Positions 28,264 through 36,641 of a DNA stretch of 64,000 nucleotides are shown piece by piece; within the stretch, counting starts at the first letter, position 1, and every line of letters begins with the position of its first letter. Below the pieces are notes generated by a model. It worked only from the letters and a program-made list of their open reading frames with translations, did no database searches and was not told where the DNA came from. This DNA comes from Prochlorococcus sp. AG-363-O06 (GTDB taxonomy: Bacteria; Cyanobacteriota; Cyanobacteriia; PCC-6307; Cyanobiaceae), in NCBI GenBank assembly GCA_003280085.1, contig QCFY01000004.1, forward strand, positions 46,952 through 110,951, given 5' to 3'. The position numbers were made by a program, and so were the translations under genes.

Positions 28264-29142
28264 GTGATTGGTATTTTCGCAGCTCTTTTGTCTGCATTTG
28301 CTTGGACCATAGCAAGCTTGATTTGGAAGCAACAACGCTTTTCGATACCTTCACTTAAATTAAACTTTATTAAGAATATTTTTGCCTTGATCCTATTCTT
28401 ACCAGCTTTCCTTTCTATACCATGGGAGTCTGAAAAACAATTTGTTCTAATTTTGATCTTAAGCGGAGTTCTAGGAATATCTATTGGGGATACTTTCTAT
28501 TTTGAGTCCTTACATTTAATAGGTACTAGTAGGACACTAATAATTCACTCTTTAGCCCCCCTTATTGCTGTTATATCAGGCTTTGTCTTTCTTAGAGAGT
28601 ATCCACCATTTAATGTATATATCGGATCAGCTCTTGTCTCATTGTCGTTATTTTTAGTAGCTAGATCTGATACTAGCGCACACAATATTCCATCTTTACG
28701 TACTAACTTTTCGTTTTTAAAGGGTATTTTTTACTCTTTTATTTCTTTAGGTTGTGGTCTTGTGGCTGCTTTACTTTCCAGAATGGTTCTTGTAAGTAGT
28801 CAATTGAGTCCTTACCAAAGCTCTTTCATCCGCATTTCATCCGCCTTGGCTTTTCTCTTGCCTTTATACATATATAAATATCCAAGGCTTTTAGGAGTTA
28901 TACAAGTTAAATATATTCTTTCCTATAAATTATTTCTAGCAGCATTTCTAGGAACCTTTCTTGGGATCCTCCTGCAGCAAGTTGTATTTAGTCAATTGGC
29001 GTTTGGCTTAGGAGTAATACTGTTAAACACCTCTCCTATATTTGCACTACTATTTATTCTTAATGAATCTAAATATGATAATAAAGTCATTATTGTATCA
29101 GCCTTAACATCTTTTCTTGGAGTTTCCATTGCGCTCGTTTAG
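28264..29142 (+). CDS. EamA/DMT-family membrane transporter
   Basis: 292 residues with about ten hydrophobic helices in two repeats, typical of the drug/metabolite transporter (EamA) superfamily. The first repeat contains WTIASLIWKQQRFSIPSLKLN and LGISIGDTFYFESLHLIGTSR and ends FLREYPP; the second ends ILNESKYDNK...LGVSIALV. Such proteins export or import small metabolites such as amino acids or nucleotides. Start GTG 28264. The substrate cannot be deduced. Confidence 0.85.
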   Translation: MIGIFAALLSAFAWTIASLIWKQQRFSIPSLKLNFIKNIFALILFLPAFLSIPWESEKQFVLILILSGVLGISIGDTFYFESLHLIGTSRTLIIHSLAPLIAVISGFVFLREYPPFNVYIGSALVSLSLFLVARSDTSAHNIPSLRTNFSFLKGIFYSFISLGCGLVAALLSRMVLVSSQLSPYQSSFIRISSALAFLLPLYIYKYPRLLGVIQVKYILSYKLFLAAFLGTFLGILLQQVVFSQLAFGLGVILLNTSPIFALLFILNESKYDNKVIIVSALTSFLGVSIALV

Positions 29143-29224
29143 AAGATAAACATATGAAGTCTGTTGCTGAATGGCATTACATTTTACGATTTCTTATCGT
29201 TTTGAGCTAGAACTAGAAAGGTTA

Positions 29225-29353
29225 ATGCTTCTTTATATGTTATTTGGCTTGTCAAAAAAGCAAATCATTGCTTTAGGGTTTCTAGCCACTGGGCTAAAAC
29301 TTGCCTTAGGCATATGGTTATTTGGCTATTTGGGCTTGCACTTACCTTGGTAA
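29225..29353 (+). CDS. Small hydrophobic protein
   Basis: 42 residues from ATG 29225, which has AAAGG a few bases upstream; an in-frame ATG at 29171 would add 18 residues but starts within a less protein-like stretch. The product is almost wholly hydrophobic after a short SKKQ turn (FLATGLKLALGIWLFGYLGL), giving one or two membrane helices. Function unknown. Confidence 0.4.
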   Translation: MLLYMLFGLSKKQIIALGFLATGLKLALGIWLFGYLGLHLPW

Positions 29354-29444
29354 GAGAAAAATGACTTTATCTATTTCTATTTCATATTCTATTTATTACA
29401 GCTTACTTTAAGAGAATATAATATGAGAATAGGCAATTTAGTTC

Positions 29445-29753
29445 TTATGAGACAGAACTTTGATCTTTAATAATAATATAATCTTTATTTAAATCTTGAT
29501 AGACCCGCTCTATAATCTTACCATTATTCACTATTATCTTGATCAACCTTGAATTTTTAGGAATAAGATTAGTCTCCTCCTCCCCTTCTTCTAAAGACTT
29601 AGTCACGTTTTTAAGTTCATTAGATGAGGCCGACTCCATCTTTTTTGCGTTTCTTGCCAAGGTTTGATTTTGATTCTTTGTATTGTCAAGTCGGGATTTA
29701 ATCCACCAAGTACTTACAAATACTAAAATTAATAGCAGGTAATAGACTTTCAT
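29445..29753 (-). CDS. Membrane-anchored hypothetical protein
   Basis: 102 residues. An N-terminal hydrophobic helix (MKVYYLLLILVFVSTWWI) is followed by a charged, Asn- and Glu-rich linker (about 20-65) and a C-terminal domain of beta character (LIKIIVNNGKIIERVYQDL, DYIIIKD). Probably a type II-like anchored protein with a periplasmic or cytoplasmic tail. No family recognised. Confidence 0.5.
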   Translation of the reverse strand: MKVYYLLLILVFVSTWWIKSRLDNTKNQNQTLARNAKKMESASSNELKNVTKSLEEGEEETNLIPKNSRLIKIIVNNGKIIERVYQDLNKDYIIIKDQSSVS

Positions 29754-29848
29754 AGGAATCTGATGCTTTAATCATCTTACATAAAGACCACCCTTTTATA
29801 GGGCCTGCTCAATGATTGTCAGAATAGTCTCACCATAGCTTCAAATGA

Positions 29849-29880
29849 ATTCAGTAATAAATAAATAAATAAATAAATAA
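29849..29880. repeat. AAAT tandem microsatellite
   Basis: About seven tandem copies of the 4-base unit AAAT (taataaataaataaat...) in a gene-free stretch. Too short for a minisatellite; such tracts vary in length by slippage. Confidence 0.85.
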
Positions 29881-30030
29881 TTTGATCGTATTAATTTGGC
29901 TTTTAATTAAATATTAAGGACTATTGCATGATAAAAGGAATGATCGGCTTAAAAAAACTTTATAACACTTCATAAGAATTTGCTGAATTCAAAAATCATA
30001 CTAATATAAAGAAAGGTTTACAATAAAATC

Positions 30031-30183
30031 ATGACCACTGATCAGCTGATCACAATCAATCTTTCAGCAATCTTGATTGCAACAACTTTCACTTCTAATC
30101 AGAAAGTTATAAAATGGGGAGGTCTAGTAATAGCAGTAGCAACAACTGCATGTGCAATCTTTAACTGTGGAGGTGCTGTTTAG
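30031..30183 (+). CDS. Small membrane protein, KVIKWGGLVIAV family copy 1
   Basis: 50 residues from ATG 30031. A first hydrophobic helix (LITINLSAILIATTF) is linked by SNQ to the signature KVIKWGGLVIAV and a second hydrophobic stretch ending in Cys-rich ACAIFNCGG. Two other genes in this window (46710 and 61287) encode the same layout, with the core identical or nearly so. Function unknown. A hairpin that may terminate transcription follows at 30197-30228. Confidence 0.7.
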   Translation: MTTDQLITINLSAILIATTFTSNQKVIKWGGLVIAVATTACAIFNCGGAV

Positions 30184-30196
30184 TTCTTTATACTTA

Positions 30197-30228
30197 GGAA
30201 GGTCTTTTCAGTTTTGCAGAGGCCTTCC
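30197..30228 (+). terminator. Possible terminator after the 50-residue gene
   Basis: Stem GGAAGGTCT/AGGCCTTCC (nine pairs with one G-T), loop of 14, directly downstream of the 30031 gene. No long T run, so only moderate support. Confidence 0.5.
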
Positions 30229-30409
30229 CATTCTTTATCAAGAATCAATTCAAGTTTTTTATATTAACTATCTTTCATTTGCCTGTGTAGGCCATTTTTT
30301 TTTGGCCAACCCCTTTTCGATAATCTTCTTTAATTGTACTCGCTACTTTCTTGCAAAACGAGCTTTTTAAGTAATAGGCTTTATAAAGCATTATTGAAGG
30401 ACTTTTATT

Positions 30410-31201
30410 TTGGATTCATGCTGTACCAACCCTTCTCACGATTTAAAACCCTCCTCTTTTGATCAGACTCAGGCAGTTGAAGACAGGTATGGAGCAGCAG
30501 CAGCTTCTAAGGAACCATGTCTTTGCACTCCTATTCCCTTTAATAAAAAGTACCTCGAGATTATTCCTGATAACGTCGTTGATAAAGATTATGGATGTGG
30601 AGACCCCACACGTTGGATTCAAGAGGGAGATACTGTTCTTGACCTAGGAAGTGGAAGTGGCAAAAATGCGTTCATTTGCGCACAAATAGTTGGAAACTCT
30701 GGTGCTGTTATTGGCATTGATAGGAACTCGCAAATGCTTGAACTTGCAACTTCAGCATTGCCTTTTGTAGCAAATCATTTGGGCTTTTCAAATGTTTCTT
30801 TTTTTCAGGGCTCTATTCATGAGCTTGACTCAATTCAAATGAATGGCCTCCCTCTTGTTGAGGATACAAGTGTTGATGTTGTAATAAGTAATTGTGTCCT
30901 TAATCTTGTGAATCCTTCTGATCGCAATAATCTACTTTCTAATATCCGAAGAGTTTTGAAGCCTAAAGGTAGAGTTGCTATAAGCGATATCGTTTCCAAT
31001 AAGGTTGTACCTCTTAAATTACAGCAAGATCCTGATTTATGGAGTGGTTGTATAAGTGGCTCTTGGCAAGAGGATGAATTTCTTAATGACTTTACCTCTC
31101 TAGGCTTTAAAAATGTGGAATTTGCTGAGCGCTCTGAACAACCATGGAAAGTAATTGATGGAATTGAATTTCGTTCAGTAACACTTACTGCTAATCTTTA
31201 A
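30410..31201 (+). CDS. ArsM-like SAM-dependent methyltransferase
   Basis: 263 residues from TTG 30410 with AAGGAC upstream. Class I SAM methyltransferase: motif I DTVLDLGSGSGKNAFICAQ, motif II VIGIDRNSQML, and a post-motif VISNCVLNLV. The N-terminal DSCCTNP, the RYGAAAASKEPCLCTPIPFNKKYL block and the downstream SNC and LWSGCISG Cys resemble the arsenite methyltransferase (ArsM) family, whose three Cys bind As(III). Arsenic methylation is therefore the best guess; activity is not proven, and the CLCTPIPF region is a distinct subfamily feature. Confidence 0.75.
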   Translation: MDSCCTNPSHDLKPSSFDQTQAVEDRYGAAAASKEPCLCTPIPFNKKYLEIIPDNVVDKDYGCGDPTRWIQEGDTVLDLGSGSGKNAFICAQIVGNSGAVIGIDRNSQMLELATSALPFVANHLGFSNVSFFQGSIHELDSIQMNGLPLVEDTSVDVVISNCVLNLVNPSDRNNLLSNIRRVLKPKGRVAISDIVSNKVVPLKLQQDPDLWSGCISGSWQEDEFLNDFTSLGFKNVEFAERSEQPWKVIDGIEFRSVTLTANL

Positions 31202-31336
31202 TATGCGTAGATCATTAGATTGTTACGCAATCCTTAATTTATTTATTCAAGAATTCAGGATTTACGATTTCCAAGTAAACACTTGCCTAAAATTGATTTA
31301 ATAGCTATCAGATAAATAGATTATATTCTTCTGTTC

Positions 31337-31522
31337 ATGAGTTATGGTCGTTCAACTCAAAGAAACTTCTTTTTCAGAGGTCTTTATTCTTTTACAAGAA
31401 TATTCACTGCTATAAATCAAATTAATAACCGTACTTATGACCAAAGAATTGACAATACAAATAACTTAAGACATGAGAAATTCTTTTTAGCTATACGTCA
31501 GGGTGGCGGATGGCTTTGCTAG
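31337..31522 (+). CDS. Small hypothetical protein, doubtful
   Basis: 61 residues from ATG 31337, with no known domain: an Arg/Phe-rich N-terminus (RNFFFRGLYSFTRIF) and a Gly-rich end (IRQGGGWLC). It fills the gap between the methyltransferase and the 31776 gene and has no competing frame, but nothing else supports it. Confidence 0.35.
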   Translation: MSYGRSTQRNFFFRGLYSFTRIFTAINQINNRTYDQRIDNTNNLRHEKFFLAIRQGGGWLC

Positions 31523-31775
31523 TAAGACCTTTATTTAGATTAAATGTCTTTTTGACTACCTATATAGGAAATAAAATTTTGTAACCTTTACCTCAATGAT
31601 ACCCACAGCTAGTTTGAACTCGTAGCGACCTAATTAATGTATACCACAAACTTCGGATATTTTTCTTGATAACTTAAAATTTCCACTTTGTGAAGGTTTC
31701 CTAATCTATCCCATCATAATTTTTTAGTTTTTGGTGTTTATACTTGTTATATTACTATTTATTTATGAGCTATTT

Positions 31776-32132
31776 ATGAAAGCCACAGCAGCCTTTGGAA
31801 TTCTTACTGCAGCAATAGGTTTGTATGTTGGATCCCAACTTCCCAAACCAGTTACTTCAGATTCGATATCAGTAGTTACTTTTAAAATTAATGTTCCATT
31901 TCAAGCTTGGGCTAAAGGTTTTGATAGTCCAGAGGCTGCAAACTTGCATCAAATCAATGGTATTACCCCTTTATATAGAGGAGTTAGTAGTGACAATCCT
32001 AGTCAGGTTATAGTAATCCATCAGGCTGATTCAGGAGTTGTAGCTAAATTTCTAAATTCTAATTCTAAATTAGTTAGAGATACAGGCCACCTCTTAAAAT
32101 CCACTAGGATTTCTAATTGGCGTTCAAACTGA
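31776..32132 (+). CDS. Exported protein, DUF3764-like
   Basis: 118 residues from ATG 31776 (an in-frame upstream TTG at 31731 would add 15). An N-terminal helix (KATAAFGILTAAIGLYVGS) is probably an uncleaved or cleaved signal. The rest, VVTFKINVPFQAWAKGFDSPEA...GITPLYRGVSSDNPSQVIVIHQADSGVVAKF, has the sequence pattern I associate with DUF3764, small proteins common in marine picocyanobacteria and of ferredoxin-like fold. Identification is from memory, not a search. Confidence 0.65.
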   Translation: MKATAAFGILTAAIGLYVGSQLPKPVTSDSISVVTFKINVPFQAWAKGFDSPEAANLHQINGITPLYRGVSSDNPSQVIVIHQADSGVVAKFLNSNSKLVRDTGHLLKSTRISNWRSN

Positions 32133-32178
32133 TTCTTTCCCCCTCTTTAAGGCCTAAATAAATCAAATAAAGAAATAT

Positions 32179-32349
32179 TTAATTTGTCATAGATTCTTTA
32201 AACAACAACAATACTTTATACAGAGTAAATAAAATACCTATCAGAATGCCTCCACCTATAAACGAAACAAAAGCAGAAGCGATGTCTTGGCCTTTTATTC
32301 CTAAAATAAGAGATATAGCTATGCCTAAGGTCAGCAGAAATTTACCCAT
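32179..32349 (-). CDS. Small membrane protein downstream of rubredoxin
   Basis: 56 residues from ATG 32349 (a TTG at 32379 would add ten). Two hydrophobic helices (FLLTLGIAISLILGI and FIGGGILIGILFTLYKVLLLF) joined by a short polar turn KGQDIASA. It is the last gene of a minus-strand run with rubredoxin and two tiny membrane proteins. Function unknown. Confidence 0.5.
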   Translation of the reverse strand: MGKFLLTLGIAISLILGIKGQDIASAFVSFIGGGILIGILFTLYKVLLLFKESMTN

Positions 32350-32418
32350 TTTAAATTTAGGAAAAGCCTTGGCAATCAATCAATGATCATATTGGAATTA
32401 ATTGCTCCTTAATTATAA

Positions 32419-32601
32419 TCATCTTGGTAAAGGTTTAAAACGATGCTTTTTTACTCCGCAAACTGGGCACTTCCATTCAGCTGGTAAATCCTCAAACAGT
32501 GTTCCAGGTGCTATTCCTTGCTTTGGATCTCCTTTTAAGGGGTTGTATGCATAAATGCAATCTCTACATTGATATCTTTTGGAAGTAACTGTTGCTTCCA
32601 T
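32419..32601 (-). CDS. Rubredoxin
   Basis: 60 residues. Small one-iron electron carrier with two CxxC knuckles: [12 protein letters not shown] at residues about 10-21 and WKCPVCG near 43-49, with the GDP and AEW residues expected between. It lacks the C-terminal membrane helix of the RubA involved in photosystem II assembly. Part of a minus-strand series (32956 to 32179) of tiny membrane proteins with short gaps, which hints at membrane redox work. Confidence 0.93.
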   Translation of the reverse strand: MEATVTSKRYQCRDCIYAYNPLKGDPKQGIAPGTLFEDLPAEWKCPVCGVKKHRFKPLPR

Positions 32602-32630
32602 TTCAATTTAAGCATCTTTAATAAATTTGG

Positions 32631-32771
32631 CTATGGATTTCCATTGCGCTTAATTTCTTCTTTGTTTCTTAAGAAGGATGTAATGACTGCCGTAATAAAG
32701 AAAATGCCAATAATTAGGTATGCCAGCCTCTCTATAAGAAGAGTTATTGGATTTCCAATTGGTTCATGCAT
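32631..32771 (-). CDS. 46-residue single-helix membrane protein upstream of rubredoxin
   Basis: ATG 32771 to TAG 32631, product MHEPIGNPITLLIERLAYL followed by a hydrophobic helix (IIGIFFITAVITSFL) and a basic end KEEIKRNGNP. The topology is N-out/K-in style single-span. It lies 29 bp upstream of the rubredoxin start, so co-expression is likely. Function unknown; size and layout are like small photosynthetic-complex subunits, without a match I recognise. Confidence 0.55.
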   Translation of the reverse strand: MHEPIGNPITLLIERLAYLIIGIFFITAVITSFLRNKEEIKRNGNP

Positions 32772-32839
32772 GAAGGTGTAGTTCGTTGAGTCCCTTATAA
32801 GTGAAATCAAGAGTTATCGCATTGTGGCAACTTAATTGG

Positions 32840-32956
32840 TCAGAAAGGTGTGCTAGGTAAAAAATGTAGTACAAGAAACCCTAGCCCTGCAGCAAAAACA
32901 GTTGAAATGGCTATGGCTACTAACCCAGGAACCATTCCGGAGCCTTCATCGTTCAT
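32840..32956 (-). CDS. 38-residue single-helix membrane protein
   Basis: ATG 32956 to TGA 32840. Product begins MNDEGSGMVPGLVAIAIS and has one hydrophobic helix (LVAIAISTVFAAGLGFLVLHF) and a Pro-rich end LPSTPF. Acidic N-terminus, one span. First of the minus-strand series that ends with rubredoxin. Comparable in size to PSI/PSII minor subunits, though it does not match any I know. Confidence 0.5.
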   Translation of the reverse strand: MNDEGSGMVPGLVAIAISTVFAAGLGFLVLHFLPSTPF

Positions 32957-33213
32957 TAAAATAAAATTTCTGGCTTAATCATTTTAGTTGGCATTAGGTT
33001 TTTTTGGGGTTTTAATAATTATTGGCGAGGATCTCCCTACAAATAAGATTCATATTTATTCTTAGGAAATCTAATTTTCTTTATCTTTTAAAGATCGCAT
33101 AGTTAAAGCCCCGTTTCCTTATATTGATATTTAATGTAATCCACATAAACATCTCATATATACTTTTACATTTTTCTAAAATGGCTTATTGTCTAGGCCG
33201 TTATCCCAGAGAC

Positions 33214-33594
33214 ATGTCTTCTGATCTTATATTTATCTATGATGGCGAATGTCCTTTTTGTAATCATTTTGCTGAATTGCTAGAGCTTAGAAGCAATCTT
33301 CCAAATATAGAACTTAAGAATGCAAGAACCCATCCTGCTGAACTGCCTAATGGTTACGATATGGATATGAAGGGAGCCATCCTCATTGAGAATGGTACAG
33401 CTTTATATGGAGCAGATGCAATTTATAGAATCTGTTCTAAGATCAAGAATCCATCTAGCACCTTGCTCGAGTTCCTTTTGATGACCTTCTCTTCAAAGCA
33501 AAGATCTAGATTGTTTTTCCCCTTTCTTCTTTTGGCAAGGCGCTTTACCCTTTTCTTTAAGGGTGTACCTAGGAAACTAAATTCAGATTTATAG
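33214..33594 (+). CDS. DCC family thiol-disulfide protein (DUF393)
   Basis: 126 residues from ATG 33214 (an in-frame ATG 33181 would add 11). The DCC motif is DGECPFCN at residues about 9-16, a thioredoxin-like CPFC redox pair, followed by ELLELRS and DMDMKGAILIENGTALYGADAIYRI, as in the family. The C-terminal part (FFPFLLLARRFTLFFKG) is hydrophobic and basic and may bind membrane. Redox role inferred from the family. Confidence 0.8.
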   Translation: MSSDLIFIYDGECPFCNHFAELLELRSNLPNIELKNARTHPAELPNGYDMDMKGAILIENGTALYGADAIYRICSKIKNPSSTLLEFLLMTFSSKQRSRLFFPFLLLARRFTLFFKGVPRKLNSDL

Positions 33595-33789
33595 ACATTT
33601 GATTTTATCTCATATTTAAGTTTAGAGTAACATCAATTGATACCTTTCTTTCTGAAGCTATTCCTAGAGAATTCCTTTTAACATATTTTTAATTCCAATC
33701 ATCTATTAAAATATTAATCTAATAATTATTACTAGTATCGTTATTTAAGTAATAAATCCACTACCATTCAAATTTATTGATTTTAGCAA

Positions 33790-33918
33790 GTGTCACAAGA
33801 CCCCCCCCAAAAAAAAACTGATATAGAAGAACCATTCCGTTGGAGAACTCTTCTGGCATATCTCTACATGGGATCTGTAGTCTTTGCACTTATAATCTGG
33901 ATCATTGGTAGATTCTAA
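33790..33918 (+). CDS. 42-residue single-helix membrane protein with C8-A9 tract
   Basis: GTG 33790 to TAA 33918. The product has a polar N-terminus (SQDPPQKKTDIEEPFRWRTL) and one helix (LAYLYMGSVVFALIIWIIG) ending RF. Codons 5 to 10 run through eight C followed by nine A (33801-33817); in the frame as given they read PPQKK. Slippage there would shift the frame after only five codons. Function unknown. Confidence 0.5.
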   Translation: MSQDPPQKKTDIEEPFRWRTLLAYLYMGSVVFALIIWIIGRF

Positions 33919-34218
33919 CTTTCTCTACGATTGAACTTTTCCACTACTCGTCTTTCAGTAGCAGTTTTTATTCCTTCTTAGTTCTCATTGTCTTGTTTAG
34001 CTGAATTAGCTAAAAACTCCCCTTAGGGGACTATCCGCTCTTAAGTTTCTTTAACTATTTGATGTATCCGATCAGGATTTTTCAACTTCTCTACCAATTT
34101 TATCTTTTAACTGATCTATGATAAATCTTCTTTCTATCTTTAACTTTTTTCTTGCTCAACAACCTGGGTAGGGATATAAATGGGGTATAAAATTCTAGGA
34201 AATCGACGGACCACGTAA
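33919..34218. other. Gene-free stretch before the DUF2130 gene
   Basis: 300 bases. A short stem (TCCCC...GGGGA) at 34018-34030 is seen, but no convincing frame. Two minus-strand frames of about 19 and 20 codons rich in Lys were read and not accepted. Confidence 0.5.
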
Positions 34219-35511
34219 ATGAATCAAATTCAATGTCCTGAATGTGGCAAGATCTTTAAGGTCGATGAGACTGGATATGCTAACCTTCTTAAACAAGTTA
34301 GAGATGAGCACTTTGAAATAGAATTAGAAAAAAGGCTTGAATTAGCTGAAAGAGATAAGATTAAGTCTATAGAACTGGCTAAGAACAATATTAGAATACA
34401 AATGAATCAATCCTCCATTAATAAGGACAGGGAAATACAAGATTTGAAAGCAAAGCTTGAATCAGCCTTTTTAGAAAAGAGCTTAGCCGTAAATGAAGCC
34501 AAGAGCCTATTAGAAAAAGAGCGAGATACTCTTCTTTTTAAGCTGGAGAAGATAAAGGTTAGTAATGAAGCATCACAGAAACTTGCAATTTCAGACGCGG
34601 TCACTCAATTTAAAAAAGAAAGAGATAATTTGCAAAATAGTCTTGATAAAGCTCATTTGCAAAGACAAATCTCTGAGACTTCATTAAAGGAAAAATATGA
34701 GTTACAAATTAAGGATAGAGAGTATGAAATTACACGACTCCGAGATATGAAATTACGTTTATCTACAAAAATGGTAGGCGAGTCTCTAGAGCAACATTGC
34801 GAAATTGAGTTTAATAAAATTCGCGCAACTGCGTTCCCTTCAGCATACTTTGAGAAAGATAATGATATGTCATCTGGTAGTAAAGGAGATTATATCTTTC
34901 GTGATCTTGATTCGGCTGGTACAGAGATTGTCTCTATCATGTTTGAGATGAAGAACGAAAATGATTTGACTAAAACCAAGAGAAAAAATGATGATTTCTT
35001 AAAGGAACTCCATAAAGATCGTGTTGAGAAAGGCTGTGAGTATGCTGTCTTGGTTTCACTTTTGGAGCCTGACAACGAATTCTATAATTCAGGGATAGTT
35101 GATGTTTCTCATAGGTACCCCAAAATGTATGTTGTTCGCCCACAATGCTTTTTACCTATAATTACGATCTTACGGAATGCCTCTATGAAGTCAATGGATT
35201 ATAAATCAGAATTAGCCTTAGTAAAAGCACAAAATATTGATATTAATGATTTCGAATATAAACTTGAGTCATTCAAGGATGCATTTGGCAGAAATTACAG
35301 CCTTGCCTCGAAAAGATTCGAAACTGCAATTCTAGAAATTGATAAATCAATAGACCATTTGCAAAAAACCAAGGATTCACTTCTTGGCGCAGATAGGAAT
35401 CTTAGACTTGCTAATGATAAAGCACAGGACGTCTCTGTTAAAAAGTTGACTAGACATAATCCTACGATGGCAGCAAAGTTTAGAGATCTAAATGATCACA
35501 ATGTCGCATAG
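34219..35511 (+). CDS. DUF2130 family coiled-coil protein
   Basis: 430 residues. The N-terminus has a zinc-knuckle-like start [28 protein letters not shown], typical of DUF2130. A long Glu/Lys coiled coil covers about 30-185, then the DUF2130 core ([20 protein letters not shown]...[27 protein letters not shown]...YAVLVS) with the fold like a restriction-endonuclease core; the acidic FEMKNEND resembles the E-x-K of that fold. C-terminal helical tail. Function not known; the family has been linked to topoisomerase/nuclease-like roles only by annotation. Its size is unusual among neighbours. Confidence 0.85.
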   Translation: MNQIQCPECGKIFKVDETGYANLLKQVRDEHFEIELEKRLELAERDKIKSIELAKNNIRIQMNQSSINKDREIQDLKAKLESAFLEKSLAVNEAKSLLEKERDTLLFKLEKIKVSNEASQKLAISDAVTQFKKERDNLQNSLDKAHLQRQISETSLKEKYELQIKDREYEITRLRDMKLRLSTKMVGESLEQHCEIEFNKIRATAFPSAYFEKDNDMSSGSKGDYIFRDLDSAGTEIVSIMFEMKNENDLTKTKRKNDDFLKELHKDRVEKGCEYAVLVSLLEPDNEFYNSGIVDVSHRYPKMYVVRPQCFLPIITILRNASMKSMDYKSELALVKAQNIDINDFEYKLESFKDAFGRNYSLASKRFETAILEIDKSIDHLQKTKDSLLGADRNLRLANDKAQDVSVKKLTRHNPTMAAKFRDLNDHNVA

Positions 35512-35589
35512 GGTATTAAATTTAATATATTAATTTTAATAAATAATGTATAGTAGCACTAATCTCTTGTATTTATTCGAGCATCACAT

Positions 35590-35742
35590 TTAAAAGGTTT
35601 TACTAAGTAGAAATACGAAAATAATATTTACTAAAACTAAACCTATTATTATAGACAGTGGATTTTTAATTCCTTTGGGAGCTGTTATTTCTATGCCCAA
35701 AACCTGGAGTACCTTTTTTCTGTCTGAGTCTTTTTCTTCCAT
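35590..35742 (-). CDS. 50-residue single-helix membrane protein
   Basis: ATG 35742 to TAA 35590. A charged N-terminal half (MEEKDSDRKKVLQVLGIEIT) and one C-terminal hydrophobic helix (SIIIGLVLVNIIFVFLLS). Convergent with the DUF2130 gene. Tail-anchored topology. No family recognised. Confidence 0.5.
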   Translation of the reverse strand: MEEKDSDRKKVLQVLGIEITAPKGIKNPLSIIIGLVLVNIIFVFLLSKTF

Positions 35743-35910
35743 TTAAATATTATAGTTAATCAATTGTAAGCTTCCGATGATTTATAGAGAAAAGTTAAGT
35801 GCTTGCTTCTTTTAGGGATTATTGACTTGCTTATTACGAGCTTATGAAAAAGGAATTTAGCCATAATTTCAAGGTTCTGGAGCTTTGATTTGGTGTTGAT
35901 GCTTAGTGAA

Positions 35911-35943
35911 CAGACACGAACTGTATTTATTAGTCCGTGTCTG
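35911..35943 (-). terminator. Inverted repeat after the 36238 gene
   Basis: Arms 35911-35922 and 35932-35943 are complementary over 12 bases with one mismatch. Lies just 3' of the minus-strand gene ending at 35951, as expected of a terminator; T run is weak. Confidence 0.5.
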
Positions 35944-35950
35944 GTGAGAA

Positions 35951-36238
35951 TTAGTATGAGTCTAAACCTGCAGCAAAAGGAAATACTTGGTCGCTCCCCA
36001 AGTCTGCATATTCGTCTTGGCCTATTACTTCCAGTTCATTTTGCGTTTCTGAACCTTGGATTTCGTTTGAAGGATCGATAGTTAGATTAGGGTTTCTATC
36101 CACATTCATCTCTATAGAGGCAATTTCTTTCTCTGGAGGTGTCCATCCTTTGACAACTGCATTAGCGTCTGTTGCTCTGGTAAATTGGATGCAAAGCAAA
36201 AGTATTGCTAGGACTGTTGCACCAATTATTTTTTTCAT
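35951..36238 (-). CDS. Exported protein with FPF tail, copy A
   Basis: 95 residues from ATG 36238 (MKKIIGATVLAILLLCIQF; an in-frame ATG 36262 would add eight). Signal peptide ending near RATDANA, then an acidic mature part rich in Glu, Asn and Asp, ending DLGSDQVFPFAAGLDSY. The neighbouring 36642 gene ends IFPFLPDNHRDSG with the same Asp-x-FPF stretch, so the two look like a divergent pair of exported, acidic proteins. Function unknown. Confidence 0.6.
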   Translation of the reverse strand: MKKIIGATVLAILLLCIQFTRATDANAVVKGWTPPEKEIASIEMNVDRNPNLTIDPSNEIQGSETQNELEVIGQDEYADLGSDQVFPFAAGLDSY

Positions 36239-36391
36239 TAGAGGAATTCTTGAGTTGTTCATAATCTACTTTGTAATGTCAACCTTTCCAAGATGACTTA
36301 AGAAATGCCATTTATTAGCTTTTCTTAGAATTTCTTTCTTATCCGTCTAGATCTGAATCGAATATTTAGGTTGAAGGGAAATTCCATAAAG

Positions 36392-36547
36392 TTAATTTCC
36401 TCTTTTTCGAAGAAGGAATAATAGTCCACCAATAGCCAACGGACCAACTATTGCTGCTAAACCAATCAATCCTAAGGCTTTTAATGTGTCGGCTGTACCA
36501 ATAGCTACGTCATTTCCTGCCAGTGAAATAAACTTAATTCCTTGCAT
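36392..36547 (-). CDS. 51-residue small membrane protein
   Basis: ATG 36547 to TAA 36392. N-terminal amphipathic part (QGIKFISLAGNDVAIGTADT), one long hydrophobic helix (LGLIGLAAIVGPLAIGGLLF) with a Pro in the middle, and an Arg/Lys-rich end LLRKRGN. Between the two FPF-tail genes. Function unknown. Confidence 0.55.
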   Translation of the reverse strand: MQGIKFISLAGNDVAIGTADTLKALGLIGLAAIVGPLAIGGLLFLLRKRGN

Positions 36548-36641
36548 TTGCTTAGGACCTCTATTAAATCAAGTTTTTGAAGTTTAAATTAAAGCTTTTT
36601 ATTTTTTCCATAGTAATTTAATTTAAAGACTTTCAAAAACA

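Noticed and set aside
30152..30370. 72-residue plus-strand frame
   Set aside because: Overlaps the 50-residue KVIKWGG gene and its terminator; composition unlike a protein.
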